Assembly: GCF_035506375.1 (NCBI RefSeq)
Contig: NZ_DATJPM010000004.1
Coordinates: forward strand, 1-37,336
DNA from: Methanocella sp.
Lineage (GTDB): Archaea > Halobacteriota > Methanocellia > Methanocellales > Methanocellaceae
Reading direction: 5' to 3'
Length of the DNA stretch: 37,336 bases
Shown here: positions 22,120 through 31,254 of the stretch, piece after piece
Layout: each line of letters starts with the position of its first letter
Position numbering within the stretch: the stretch's first letter is position 1
Made by a program: the position numbers and the translations under genes
Notes under the pieces: model-generated
The model's input: the letters and a program-made list of their open reading frames with translations, nothing else
Databases searched by the model: none
What the model was told of the DNA's origin: nothing

Positions 22120-24936
22120 CTACGATTGTATGAAGATGGCCGGCCTGCCGGGTATCGCGTGCTTCTTCTTATTCTGCGGGTCGAACTCGGCGTTAACGGA
22201 GACCTTCATGCCGATCTCGCCGGCGATGAAGTCCTGCGCCTCTTTCAGGATTGCGGGCTCATCCACGCCGCTGGGCACGAGGCGCTCGCTGATGACCTTC
22301 TGGATATAGCGGCTCACGTCCTTGCCGTGCTTCCGCATATCGGAATCGGCCATGACGTCCTTCATGGCGTCGCCCATGTTCTTCCCTGCCGCGATCTGGA
22401 GAGCCTTATACTTCCAGTCCTCGGACGTATAAATATACGCCTCTTTCGCCTCTGTGAGATTGGCCACGGTTATGATCTCCTGGGCGTCCTCGATGACCTT
22501 CCGGATGAAATCCTCGGAGCGCTCGATGGTCTCGTCGGCGATCATCTTCTCGTCCCAGGTCGGGTACGCCGCTTTCGCGATTAAGCCCTGGCCGCCGACG
22601 TTCTCCCAGATCTCCTCGCAGATATGAGGGGTGAAGGGCGCGAGGATCCGCGTCTGGACATCGATGAACCAGGAGATGATCCGCTTGTTGGGCACCGGGG
22701 ACCGGCGGATGTACCAGCGCAGGTAGCGCTGCATGTCGAAGTAGCCCCGCTGGATGGCGGTCCGGAAGTCCATGGTGTCCATTGCCTGTTTTGTTAATTT
22801 GATGGTCTTGGTCGCGACGGACTCGAGCCACAGGTCGATGTACTTCTCGTCCTCCCGGCCCTTGCCGTAGTTCCCGAGGGCGAAGTCGTACCACTGCGCG
22901 AGCCTGGGGCCGGCCGTGCGGGCGAACTCGCTGTCCCAGTTGGGGTCCTCCAGGCCTTCGCCGCCGTACATGAGCGTGAGCCTGGTGGCGTCGGCGCCAT
23001 ACATGTCGATGACCTGCCGGAGCGTATAGATGTTGCCCTTGCTCGACGACATCTTCTGGCCGTCCAGTTGAAGGAAGCCGTTGACGCTCATGCCTTTAGG
23101 CCAGTACTTCTCCGGGAATAATGCGGTATGGTTGAAAATACAGAACGACAGGTGGTTCTGGACCAGGTCCTTGCCGCTGCATCGCATATCAAAAGGATAC
23201 CAGTACTCGAACTCCTGCTTCATCTTCATGATGAGACCCTGCATGATGCCCGTCTTCTTCGAGACGTCCTCGACGGTGCCCTTGTCCATGAGCACGAAGT
23301 CGAAGAACTCGCCCGTAAGCTGTTCGGGCTTGATGCCATAGTGCGGGTCCTGCAGATACTTCGAGATCGTATAATATGACATGTAGATGGTCGAATCAGA
23401 GAGCGACTCTATCATCCAGCGCTTGTCCCAGGGCAGCTCCGTGCCCAGGCCGTATTCCCTGGTGCAGGCCCAGTCCTTCAGCCAGTCGAGCACGTAGTCG
23501 AACTGCTTGCGGACCTTTTCCGGGTACAGCGTCATGGCGTCCAGTGCCTTATGCGCCTGTGCCTTCCATATGGGGTTGCTATAGTTCAGGAACCACTGGT
23601 CGGATACGATCTTGACGACGCACTTCGTGAGGCAACGACAGATAACCTGCTGGGGGAGCTCATAGAAGATGGCTGCCCTGTCGCTGTGAACGAAGTCGCT
23701 CTCCAGCTCGAGTTTCGCCTCCATGACCTTCCGGCCGGCATACTTGCCGCAGTTCTCGTTGAGCACGCCTGTATGGAACTCTTTTTTATAGATCTCCTTC
23801 GTAGCGTCCTCGAGCTTCGGGTCGCTCTGGTCCTTGATGTTCATCTGCTCGATGATCTCCTTGGCCGGGAACTTGCCGAAGCCTTCGATGGTGATGAGCG
23901 GGATGAGCCGGATATCCTTGATGGCATCGGGCGTAATGCCGAAATCCGCGGGGTTGCTCTCGATGTCCCTCAGCGCCGCGTAGTCATAGGGCGCGTGCGC
24001 GGGCACGGACATGACGACACCGGTGCCCCGGCCGGCCTCGACGAACACGGCGGGCAGGATGGGCACTTCACGGCCCGTGACCTGGTTGAGGACACGCTTG
24101 CCGATGAGGTCTTTTCCCCGGATCCTTTCGATGACCGTGACGACGTATTTTTGGTTGGCCAGCTTCTCGACGGCCTCCTCGGAGACGAGCCAGTCCTCAT
24201 CGTTCACCTTTGCCCGGACGTAGGTGACCTCCGGGTTCAGCCAGAGGTTAGTAACGCCGTAAGACGTTTCCGGCCGGTATGTGCCGCAGGGCAGTATGGT
24301 CTCGCCCAGCTTGAACTTAATGAGAAATATCTCTTCGGGAGTGACGCCTTCGCCCTCGAGTCGGGCGTGGTCGCCGACAGGCGACTTGCAGTGGGGGCAC
24401 CAGACGACAGGATGCTCGCCCATGACCACGTATCCGCCTTCCTTGAGCTTCCTGAACTGCCACTTGATGAACTGGTCGTAGAAGGGGTTCAACGCGGTCG
24501 TGCGGAAAGAGCGGGACCAGTCGATGGCCGCTCCTGCCTTTATCAGGTCCTCTTTAGTGGTCTTTGAGAAGTACTCCGTCCAGTAGATCGGATCGGCGAA
24601 TTTTGGTATCTCCTCTTCGGGGATGCCTGCTTTCTTGAGAATGTCCATCTGCTTCTTTTCGCCTTCGGCGATGCGCTCGGCCGCCGCGACGATCGGAGTG
24701 CCCGTGCAGTGGAACGCGAACGGGAAGAGCACGTTGAAGCCCTGCATGAGCTTGTAACGGGCCAATACCTCGGCCCGCAGGCCGCTGAAGGCCCGGCCGA
24801 TGTGGAAATAGCCGTTCATATAGGGATACGGGTACGTGATGAAGTACTTGGGGCGGCCCGGCTCGACGGACGGCTCGAAGGCCTTCGTTTCCTCATAACG
24901 CTTTTGCCACTTCTCTTCGATCGCCTTAAAATCCAT
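22120..24936 (-). CDS. leuS: Leucyl-tRNA synthetase, archaeal type
   Basis: The enzyme joins leucine to tRNA-Leu. The 938-residue length and domain order match archaeal and eukaryotic LeuRS: class I HIGH motif as HIGR at 45-48 (NGYFHIGRAF), a large CP1 editing insertion (about 190-430) with the HAPYDY-type block, then KMSSS at 628-632, and an anticodon-binding region with a C-terminal extension (about 800-938) that contacts the long variable arm of tRNA-Leu. The start MDFKAIEEKWQKRY is the usual N-terminus. It is transcribed alone toward tRNA-Ala. No defect is visible. Confidence 0.97.
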   Translation of the reverse strand: MDFKAIEEKWQKRYEETKAFEPSVEPGRPKYFITYPYPYMNGYFHIGRAFSGLRAEVLARYKLMQGFNVLFPFAFHCTGTPIVAAAERIAEGEKKQMDILKKAGIPEEEIPKFADPIYWTEYFSKTTKEDLIKAGAAIDWSRSFRTTALNPFYDQFIKWQFRKLKEGGYVVMGEHPVVWCPHCKSPVGDHARLEGEGVTPEEIFLIKFKLGETILPCGTYRPETSYGVTNLWLNPEVTYVRAKVNDEDWLVSEEAVEKLANQKYVVTVIERIRGKDLIGKRVLNQVTGREVPILPAVFVEAGRGTGVVMSVPAHAPYDYAALRDIESNPADFGITPDAIKDIRLIPLITIEGFGKFPAKEIIEQMNIKDQSDPKLEDATKEIYKKEFHTGVLNENCGKYAGRKVMEAKLELESDFVHSDRAAIFYELPQQVICRCLTKCVVKIVSDQWFLNYSNPIWKAQAHKALDAMTLYPEKVRKQFDYVLDWLKDWACTREYGLGTELPWDKRWMIESLSDSTIYMSYYTISKYLQDPHYGIKPEQLTGEFFDFVLMDKGTVEDVSKKTGIMQGLIMKMKQEFEYWYPFDMRCSGKDLVQNHLSFCIFNHTALFPEKYWPKGMSVNGFLQLDGQKMSSSKGNIYTLRQVIDMYGADATRLTLMYGGEGLEDPNWDSEFARTAGPRLAQWYDFALGNYGKGREDEKYIDLWLESVATKTIKLTKQAMDTMDFRTAIQRGYFDMQRYLRWYIRRSPVPNKRIISWFIDVQTRILAPFTPHICEEIWENVGGQGLIAKAAYPTWDEKMIADETIERSEDFIRKVIEDAQEIITVANLTEAKEAYIYTSEDWKYKALQIAAGKNMGDAMKDVMADSDMRKHGKDVSRYIQKVISERLVPSGVDEPAILKEAQDFIAGEIGMKVSVNAEFDPQNKKKHAIPGRPAIFIQS

Positions 24937-25096
24937 GGTGACATCCTCGGTGATAAAACGGTTATAACGCAGTCTCTAAACTCGCGCCTAACTTATATGA
25001 TTCAACAGCTATAAGGCTTTTCTTTTTATATAAACTCTTTAGGGCGCCGGCATGCATCCTGAGAAAATCCACGAGTGCTGCCCGGTTCAAAAAAGT

Positions 25097-25324
25097 TCAC
25101 GTAAATTGTTTTTCGTGTTTTCTAACCTCGTGAATGGTCAGCAACGCGGCGCCTGCCAGAATACATGCTAGCATGATCGCTAACTTGGCCAGGTTACCGG
25201 CGTTCACTTTTAGCAGGTCCAGTGAAATAATTATCAATACCCCGATAATGGTCCCCAATATCACTCCGAAGAACGCTCCGGCGCAGGCAGTCATTAATCT
25301 CTGATAATCATAATCCTCAGGCAT
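25097..25324 (-). CDS. Small two-helix membrane protein
   Basis: A 75-residue protein with two hydrophobic segments, at about 14-34 (AGAFFGVILGTIIGVLIII) and 46-62 (LAKLAIMLACILAGAALL), and charged ends. Small residues with G-x3-G spacing in the first helix suggest helix packing, and the layout is like glycine-zipper or subunit-like proteins. No family is recognised. It stands alone between leuS and the TPR operon. Confidence 0.6.
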   Translation of the reverse strand: MPEDYDYQRLMTACAGAFFGVILGTIIGVLIIISLDLLKVNAGNLAKLAIMLACILAGAALLTIHEVRKHEKQFT

Positions 25325-25511
25325 AAACGACTCATCTATTTTTTAATATAAATATCTAATTAATATAGGTATCATAAGGTTATTCACTCATTTCAATTGT
25401 ATCCGCCTCTTTTTTTCTATCGGCCCCGGTAGATATCGTCTTTTTGGCCAGTTAACAGACGATTCATTTAATCGACGCTATCGGAGTAACGTGCTTACGC
25501 AATATACTTTT

Positions 25512-26393
25512 TCAAACGACGAAGCCCTGGAGCCAGATGATGCCGCTCACGTGGTCGCCTTTATGGATCTTCTCCCGAATGGCGTTTTCTGTCGCGCAGA
25601 CATAAAGGTCGATGACCGAGTCGGCGCCGGTACGGAAATCCACCCGTATCACCTGGGCTTTCGTGCCCGGTACCTGGCACTCCAGCACATCCTTCACGCG
25701 ACCCCTGAACACGTAGTCGTCCAGGTCACCGTTCTCGTAGCGGAACGCCAGGTCGGATTCGACGTTTTCATGGGCTTTTTTATCCCCGGCCATCCGCTTG
25801 TTCGAGAGCACATAGGCGATGCCCGCTAAAAGCACCCGGGCATCCTTTCCAGGAAAATATGTATTCTTATTCTTAAAGTATAAGGCGTCGAAAAAAGTGA
25901 TGACCGAGCCTTTCACGTAGGCTTCCAGCTGCCCTTCGTAGCCGTTCCGGCATTCGGTGATCTCCGTGAGGCGCACGTCCACCGGGCGGCCGGTATTGAA
26001 GAACGGGAAGCTGCAAAGCGTATCCGCGTTCTTCGTGAGGGTGATGAGCTTCATACATGGGAACTCGGATATGTAGGCGGAGACCACATCGTCTCCGTAT
26101 ATGACAGTCTTCTTTTCCCGGGTAGCCTGCAGGGCTATTGCCTCAAGAGCCTTTACGTCCGTGTCGCTGCGGGCGATCACCCGCATGTGGCCCGCGTGAT
26201 CGATGTCCATCTTGATATGATCAGGCTTATGGACAGGCGCCGGCGCGGCCTCGGTATCCATGTTGAAAAAGGACTGCACTACCGGCAGCTTGCCGGGCGG
26301 CTCCTCGTTCTTTTTGGCACTGCCCAATATGCCCCTCAGCCTGTTCAGCAAGACGACGGCCCCCTCTTTAGGTAGTATGTGCTGGCGGAACAT
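25512..26393 (-). CDS. Unrecognised protein, third gene of the PAS-TPR operon
   Basis: The 293-residue protein starts with a basic segment (RLRGILGSAKKNEEPP), then a region with strands and helices around GDDVVSAYISEFPCMKL, and a C-terminal part (about 225-293) whose alternating strands (GRVKDVLECQ, AQVIRVDFRTG, VIDLYVC, GDHVSGIIWLQG) may form an OB-like barrel. There is no membrane helix. It begins 9 bp after the TPR gene's stop, so it belongs to the same transcript as the winged-helix-PAS and TPR proteins. A role in the same signalling unit is plausible but not shown. Confidence 0.7.
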   Translation of the reverse strand: MFRQHILPKEGAVVLLNRLRGILGSAKKNEEPPGKLPVVQSFFNMDTEAAPAPVHKPDHIKMDIDHAGHMRVIARSDTDVKALEAIALQATREKKTVIYGDDVVSAYISEFPCMKLITLTKNADTLCSFPFFNTGRPVDVRLTEITECRNGYEGQLEAYVKGSVITFFDALYFKNKNTYFPGKDARVLLAGIAYVLSNKRMAGDKKAHENVESDLAFRYENGDLDDYVFRGRVKDVLECQVPGTKAQVIRVDFRTGADSVIDLYVCATENAIREKIHKGDHVSGIIWLQGFVV

Positions 26394-26402
26394 TAATTTT
26401 TC

Positions 26403-27290
26403 TTAATGCGCGGCCGCCGCCTTTTCAAGCTCGTCGTAGATAGACAGGATCCAGTACTTGGCCACGTTCGCCCCCTGGTCGTCGCCGATCTGCCGGGCGA
26501 TGGTCAGGGCAAGCTCGTAGCACTCCATAGCGTTCTTTAGATCGCCCAAGGTTCGATAAGTAAAGCCCAGGTTGTTATAGACGACGCGCAGCCCATACTT
26601 ATCGTCTATTTTTTCCGCCAGGCGCCGGGCCTCTTCGAACTTTTGCAGCGCCTCGTTATGGCGGCCGAGGTTATTGTATGCGCCACCCATATTATTTAAG
26701 CAGACCCGCTGGCCGCGGCCGTCCTGCAGCGCCTCGGCGGCCTTGTACGATTCCGTAAAATAATCAATCGAGCCCTCGTAGTCCCCAATATTGCAGCGAG
26801 CCACGCCGACGTTACACAGGCTCGTCTCGATCCACTCTCTATTGTCGTTGTCACTCGCTGTCTTGAGCGCGGACGTATACTCGTCAAGGGCACGGTCGTA
26901 TTTACCCATCCGTGTGTAAAGGCTGCCGATGGCGTTCTGCATGGCGGCGATCCAGTCATTGTTCCCTGATTTTTGGGCAGTAGACAGCGCCTTATTGAAA
27001 AGCTCGAGGGCGCGGTCATAACGCCCTGATTCCATGCAGATCACGCCTTTGTATTTGTCCACGTAAAAGGAGTCGTGGTTGTCCGTCAAAATAGCATTAT
27101 TCAGGTTCAGGTACGCGTCCCGGGTATAGTTTAAGTAATAGAGAAGCAAGCCCCCGAAAAAGTGATAATAGGGGTCGTCGCCATCGAGCATGGCACGCTT
27201 CTGTTCCAGGCGGAGCAGGTTCTCCGAGGCCTTGAAGTTGCCCCGGCGGCGCTGCCGCTCGACCTCCTCCATCATCTCTTTCAAGCTCAT
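26403..27290 (-). CDS. TPR-repeat protein
   Basis: The 295-residue protein is built mostly of tetratricopeptide repeats. Clear units include IGSLYTRMGKYDRALDEY, VGVARCNIGDYEGSIDYF, MGGAYNNLGRHNEALQKF and LGFTYRTLGDLKNAMECY, each with the G/A-Y/F-A-x pattern, flanked by earlier degenerate units. Such arrays bind partner proteins. It begins 2 bp after the end of the winged-helix-PAS gene, so an interaction with that protein is a fair guess. No catalytic domain is seen. Confidence 0.9.
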   Translation of the reverse strand: MSLKEMMEEVERQRRRGNFKASENLLRLEQKRAMLDGDDPYYHFFGGLLLYYLNYTRDAYLNLNNAILTDNHDSFYVDKYKGVICMESGRYDRALELFNKALSTAQKSGNNDWIAAMQNAIGSLYTRMGKYDRALDEYTSALKTASDNDNREWIETSLCNVGVARCNIGDYEGSIDYFTESYKAAEALQDGRGQRVCLNNMGGAYNNLGRHNEALQKFEEARRLAEKIDDKYGLRVVYNNLGFTYRTLGDLKNAMECYELALTIARQIGDDQGANVAKYWILSIYDELEKAAAAH

Positions 27291-27292
27291 AA

Positions 27293-28282
27293 TTAAAACA
27301 ATATGCTACGGCATGATAAATCTAAGACAAAAAATATCGCGGCCACCCCTATCACGGTCAGCGCACTCCGGTAAGGCTTTATACGGTCGACCTCGTACGC
27401 GATGGTGGAGGCGCCCAGCACCTGGCCGTCGCTATCGATAATTGGCGAAACGGTTAATGATACCGTGATCCTCTTTCCGTCCTTGCGGACCCGTTCGGTC
27501 TCATGGTGCATGATACGCTCGCCCCGCAGTATTTTTTCAAATATGTCGTTCACTTCGCCCCGGCGCTCGGGCGGGACGATGACGGAAACTTTATTGCCGA
27601 TCATCTCCTCCGCGGTATACCCGTAGATCCGCTCGGCACTCTTGTTCCAGCTCGTGATGGTGCCGTCCAGCTTCTTGCCGATGATGGCGTCGTTGGAGGA
27701 CTCGACGATGGCCGCGAGGAAAGACCGCTGCTCCTCGAGCCGCTTCCGCATGGTAATGTCCTCGAAGATAATGTTGGCGCCGATATCGCCGTTCTCATAC
27801 AGGATGGGTATGAACTTAATCTGGAAATATAGCTCCTCGATTCCCCGCTTATAGAGGGCTTCGATACGGGAATGGATGCCTTCCAGCGCCTGGCGGGCGT
27901 ATGGGACGATGTCGGGTTCGAAACGGATGGGGAATGAGACGTCTGTTATACACCGGCCCATGGTGTCTTCCCGGTCGGTCCCCGTAAAGTCCAGGAACTT
28001 CTGGTTGACATTCGTGACCTTGAGGTCCTTATCTAGCATGACGACCATGTCCGGGGAGATGTTGATCAGGGAAAAGACCGGCACCCGCTGCGACAGGTAG
28101 AAAACCTTCGAGCGGCCGAACGTGTGGACTTCAACCTGCCCCGACGCGGCCAGCACGTCGAGATGGCGGCCCATAGACTGGCTGTTCATGCCGATGCTCT
28201 CGGCGACCTCGCCCACTGTCATGCCCTTTGGGTTGGCCTTTAAGACCTCTTTTATCTGCTCTGATAAGCTGCGGCTATCCAT
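27293..28282 (-). CDS. Winged-helix/PAS/PAS protein with C-terminal membrane anchor
   Basis: The 329-residue protein begins with a winged helix (3-68; TVGEVAESIGMNSQSMGRHLDVL then QVEVHTFGRSKVFYL). Two PAS domains follow: about 70-180 (NISPDMVVMLDKDLKVTNVN) and 185-298 (SSNDAIIGKKLDGTITSWN, ending in the PAC-like KDGKRITVSLTVSPI). A single membrane helix is at about 309-328, near the end. It lacks kinase residues. The layout suggests a membrane-tethered one-component regulator that senses a signal by PAS and binds DNA by the winged helix. It leads an operon with the TPR gene and the unknown gene. Confidence 0.85.
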   Translation of the reverse strand: MDSRSLSEQIKEVLKANPKGMTVGEVAESIGMNSQSMGRHLDVLAASGQVEVHTFGRSKVFYLSQRVPVFSLINISPDMVVMLDKDLKVTNVNQKFLDFTGTDREDTMGRCITDVSFPIRFEPDIVPYARQALEGIHSRIEALYKRGIEELYFQIKFIPILYENGDIGANIIFEDITMRKRLEEQRSFLAAIVESSNDAIIGKKLDGTITSWNKSAERIYGYTAEEMIGNKVSVIVPPERRGEVNDIFEKILRGERIMHHETERVRKDGKRITVSLTVSPIIDSDGQVLGASTIAYEVDRIKPYRSALTVIGVAAIFFVLDLSCRSILF

Positions 28283-28530
28283 GGAGTTATCCTTATGCTA
28301 TTTTTTTACATAATATATAAAGTATTGATATTAATAACACATATGTATAATCATTAACCGAAATCTTTATTTAATATAACACAGAAGTTTGTTTACCATA
28401 TAATGGTACGATGATAAGTCTATTGTGTCCGTTAGACCTCCGGGAGCCACATATATCAATCCCACCATATTTAATCCAGCTAGAGGCGATAAAAATCCTT
28501 TCCCGGGGGTTCTAATGGATTCCCTCGTTC

Positions 28531-28932
28531 TTACTTTTCTTCAATGCCTATAAGCATTTTACGCCTGCGAGGGCCGTCGAACTCGCAAAAATAGATGCCC
28601 TGCCATGTGCCCAGGGCCAGGCTGCCGCCGATGACCGGCACGGTCACTGTAAAGCCCATGAGCGAAGCCTTGATGTGGGCATCTGAGTTGCCTTCGGCAT
28701 GGCGGTAATTCCCTTTTAGCGGTACCAGCCGCTCCAGGCCGACCAGGATGTCGGTGACGACGTCGGGGTCGGCGTTCTCGTTGATTGTCACGCCGGCCGT
28801 CGTGTGGGGCACGTAGACGTAGCATACGCCTGATGTTATGCCGCTCGCCGCGAGCTCCGAGGCCACCTGCGCCGTCACGTCGACCATCTGGGCCCTGGCG
28901 CTCGTGGACACGGCGACCTCTTTCCAGATCAA
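28531..28932 (-). CDS. yjbQ: YjbQ/UPF0047 family protein
   Basis: The protein (133 residues) shows the family signature: YVPHTTAGVTINENADPDV with the first conserved His, YRHAEGNSDAHIKASL, and LGTWQGIYFCEFDGPRRR at the end. E. coli YjbQ has been reported to have side activity as a thiamin phosphate synthase; the real function is unclear. I place the start at TTG 28932, which overlaps the stop of the permease gene as TTGA behind a GGAGGA site, so translation is coupled. A frame to ATG 28956 would overlap further. The conserved residues appear complete. Confidence 0.85.
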   Translation of the reverse strand: MIWKEVAVSTSARAQMVDVTAQVASELAASGITSGVCYVYVPHTTAGVTINENADPDVVTDILVGLERLVPLKGNYRHAEGNSDAHIKASLMGFTVTVPVIGGSLALGTWQGIYFCEFDGPRRRKMLIGIEEK

Positions 28933-30383
28933 GCCCGGAACTCCTCCCTGTCCCATTTCATGTCGATCCTCCTCAACAACAGCAGGGCGGCGACGCCCGC
29001 GGCAGTCGCGATGATGATGCCCGGCCAGAGCAGCATATTGGTGAATGACGTGACGATAAGGACGATGAGCACAGGCGCGACGGCAAGCCAGTAGGTGAGC
29101 AGCACCTTATAGTCGAAGAGCAGCGAGTTCGTATAGACGCCGGTCATGTACGCGATGACGGCCGCCACATAGGCCGAGACCATGATCATGGTGTAGAAGG
29201 CGTATGGGAACAGCCCGTATTCGGCGCGGCTGATGCAGATCAGCGCGAGATAAACGGTCGACACGACAACGTTCAATATCATAAAGATGATGAGCTTGGC
29301 CTTTATGACGTCCGACATTTTTATGGGCAGCGTCTTGTAGCACTCGATGGTATCCATGCGGTTCAGCCAGCCGTATAGCTCCGAGGCGAAGAAGCCGATG
29401 ACCACCGAGTAGAATATCGTGTTGAAGCCGAAGCTGATGGCCTTGCCACCCATGATGAACGTCAACGCCACGGGGAAGATCCAGAGGAAGCCCCACAGGA
29501 ACAGCAGCGGTATAAGGAAGCTGAATACGACATAGCTCAATGAGCCGCTCCGCACCAGGTCTATCCATTCCTTGGCGGCCAGGGTGCCGTATTGCCCGAA
29601 AATGGCGAAGCGCTTCTCCGTCTCCAGGAAGTGGCTCGTGTAGCGCTTCTCCACGGCCGGCGCCGGCTTTTCACGGATCGCCAGCAGGGAGAACGCGGAA
29701 AGGACGATAAACACGGCATAGCCGATGAGCGCGCCCGTCCAGTTGCCGTTCAGGTATGAGCCCGCCGGCGGCGTTAGCATCCCAAGCGCATCGAGGATGC
29801 CGTATTGCATAGAGAGCCAGGCGATCGCGGCGATGATGGCGACGCAGATCACGGCGAGAGCGGCACGGCTCCTGACCATAACAGTCGTGAGGGCGAACAT
29901 CAGAGAAACGCCTATGAGGAACGCCGCGGTGAACGTGACCGCCGCGAGGGGCAGGTTAATGTGAAGGCCGGTGACGAGCGTCGATATCCAGACCCCGAAG
30001 AGCACCGGCAAAATGTTCATGAGCAGGTAATAGACCAGGTCCTTGACGTAGAAATACGAGAATATCTCCTTGTAGCTGATGGGCAGGGTCCCGGGCGTGC
30101 CCAGGAGCATGCGTACGCCGCCCATGCGGCGCTCCAGGATCGGGTCCTGCATCATGGCGAAGCCGCCCACGAGCATGCCGGCCACGAGAACACCGATGTG
30201 ACCCACGTAGACGATATCCTTGACTGACATCGCCGTGCTCATCGGCAGCAGCATCAGGCCCATGATGAACGATACGGCCAGTATCATGAACGGGTATACC
30301 AGGAACGAGCTCCGGAACATGGACGACTGGGCCCGGTACTCCTCCTTGATGAGCAGAATGAAGAGGTCGGGGCGTAGCTCCAT
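28929..30383 (-). CDS. ABC transporter permease, ABC-2-like
   Basis: The 484-residue protein has about twelve hydrophobic helices in two halves, with soluble loop regions at residues 100-120 and 240-270 (AIREKPAPAVEKRYTSHFLE). No ATPase motif is present, and the ATPase is encoded just upstream with a one-base overlap (TAATG). It is probably an exporter permease with both membrane halves in one chain. The substrate is unknown. The last gene of the operon, yjbQ, overlaps its stop codon. Confidence 0.85.
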   Translation of the reverse strand: MELRPDLFILLIKEEYRAQSSMFRSSFLVYPFMILAVSFIMGLMLLPMSTAMSVKDIVYVGHIGVLVAGMLVGGFAMMQDPILERRMGGVRMLLGTPGTLPISYKEIFSYFYVKDLVYYLLMNILPVLFGVWISTLVTGLHINLPLAAVTFTAAFLIGVSLMFALTTVMVRSRAALAVICVAIIAAIAWLSMQYGILDALGMLTPPAGSYLNGNWTGALIGYAVFIVLSAFSLLAIREKPAPAVEKRYTSHFLETEKRFAIFGQYGTLAAKEWIDLVRSGSLSYVVFSFLIPLLFLWGFLWIFPVALTFIMGGKAISFGFNTIFYSVVIGFFASELYGWLNRMDTIECYKTLPIKMSDVIKAKLIIFMILNVVVSTVYLALICISRAEYGLFPYAFYTMIMVSAYVAAVIAYMTGVYTNSLLFDYKVLLTYWLAVAPVLIVLIVTSFTNMLLWPGIIIATAAGVAALLLLRRIDMKWDREEFRA

Positions 30384-31099
30384 TATGCGGCCTCCACCAC
30401 CAGCCTCATGAACACGTCCTCCAGGCTCTCCTGGGAATGCTTCAGCTCGGACAGCCTGCCCGAGGCGATGAGCTTTCCGTTATACAGGATGCCCACGCGG
30501 TCGCATAATTTTTCGGCGATCTCCAGGATGTGCGTCGAGAGGAAGATGGTGCCGCCCTCCTTGACGTAGGTGCGCAGGTACTCGCGGGTGTTGCGCTGGA
30601 TAATGGGGTCCAGGTCCAGGAAAGGCTCGTCCAGGAAGAGCAGCTTTGGCTCGTGGACGAACGCGGTGGATAGCATGACCTTCTTCTTGGTGCCCTTGCT
30701 TAAATCCTTACAGAGAACGTCCTCCTTGGACTCGAGCCCGAAGAACTGTATCCAGCGGTCGATCTTCGGCTTGGGGTCCTGGACTTTTCGCAGGCTGCAG
30801 GCCAGGTCGAGGTATTCCCTGACCGTTAAAAAGCTAGGAGGGTATTCCATCTCGGGCACGATACCGATCTTCCGTTTAACACCGATGGGGTCCGCCGTGA
30901 CCTCGGTCCCCATGACCACCGCCGTGCCCGAAGTAGGCGCCAGCGAGCCCGTCAGGATGCCGATGGTCGTCGTCTTTCCCGAGCCGTTCGGCCCCAGCAG
31001 GCAAAATGATTCTCCTTCTTCCACCGTCACGCTGAGGTTACTCAGCGCCTCCAGGCTACCGTACCTCTTGGTCAACTCATTAGTCGTTATTGCGGCCAT
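30383..31099 (-). CDS. ABC transporter ATP-binding protein
   Basis: The 238-residue ATPase has Walker A GPNGSGKTT, an ABC-signature region KDLSKGTKKKVML (a K-rich variant of the LSGGQ loop), Walker B LLFLDEPFLDLD and the H loop STHILE. It is the CcmA/DrrA-like type of ABC-2 exporters. It is the first gene of a three-gene operon with the permease and yjbQ, and the stop overlaps the permease start by one base. Confidence 0.93.
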   Translation of the reverse strand: MAAITTNELTKRYGSLEALSNLSVTVEEGESFCLLGPNGSGKTTTIGILTGSLAPTSGTAVVMGTEVTADPIGVKRKIGIVPEMEYPPSFLTVREYLDLACSLRKVQDPKPKIDRWIQFFGLESKEDVLCKDLSKGTKKKVMLSTAFVHEPKLLFLDEPFLDLDPIIQRNTREYLRTYVKEGGTIFLSTHILEIAEKLCDRVGILYNGKLIASGRLSELKHSQESLEDVFMRLVVEAA

Positions 31100-31231
31100 G
31101 CGTATCAGTGTAGGTTAAGCGATACTGCAATAAATAATTAGCCGTCCTGCGGCTGATATTAATCGAAAAAAAGAAAAGGTTTGGCGTCCCTTTATCGTTT
31201 TTAGATTTATTTGTTTACTTAAAAATTAAAC

Positions 31232-31254
31232 AAGTGAAGGGGTTGCCTTCACTT
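31232..31254 (-). terminator. Terminator-like hairpin at the end of ftsZ
   Basis: AAGTGAAGG and CCTTCACTT form a perfect 9-bp stem around GGTTG. The hairpin begins at the ftsZ stop codon and on the minus strand is followed by a T-rich tract (GTTTAATTTTTAAG). This is a good intrinsic-terminator shape for ftsZ. Confidence 0.65.

Noticed and set aside
23551..24567. A 338-residue open frame on the plus strand within leuS
   Set aside because: It is antisense to a complete leucyl-tRNA synthetase gene and has no domain pattern.
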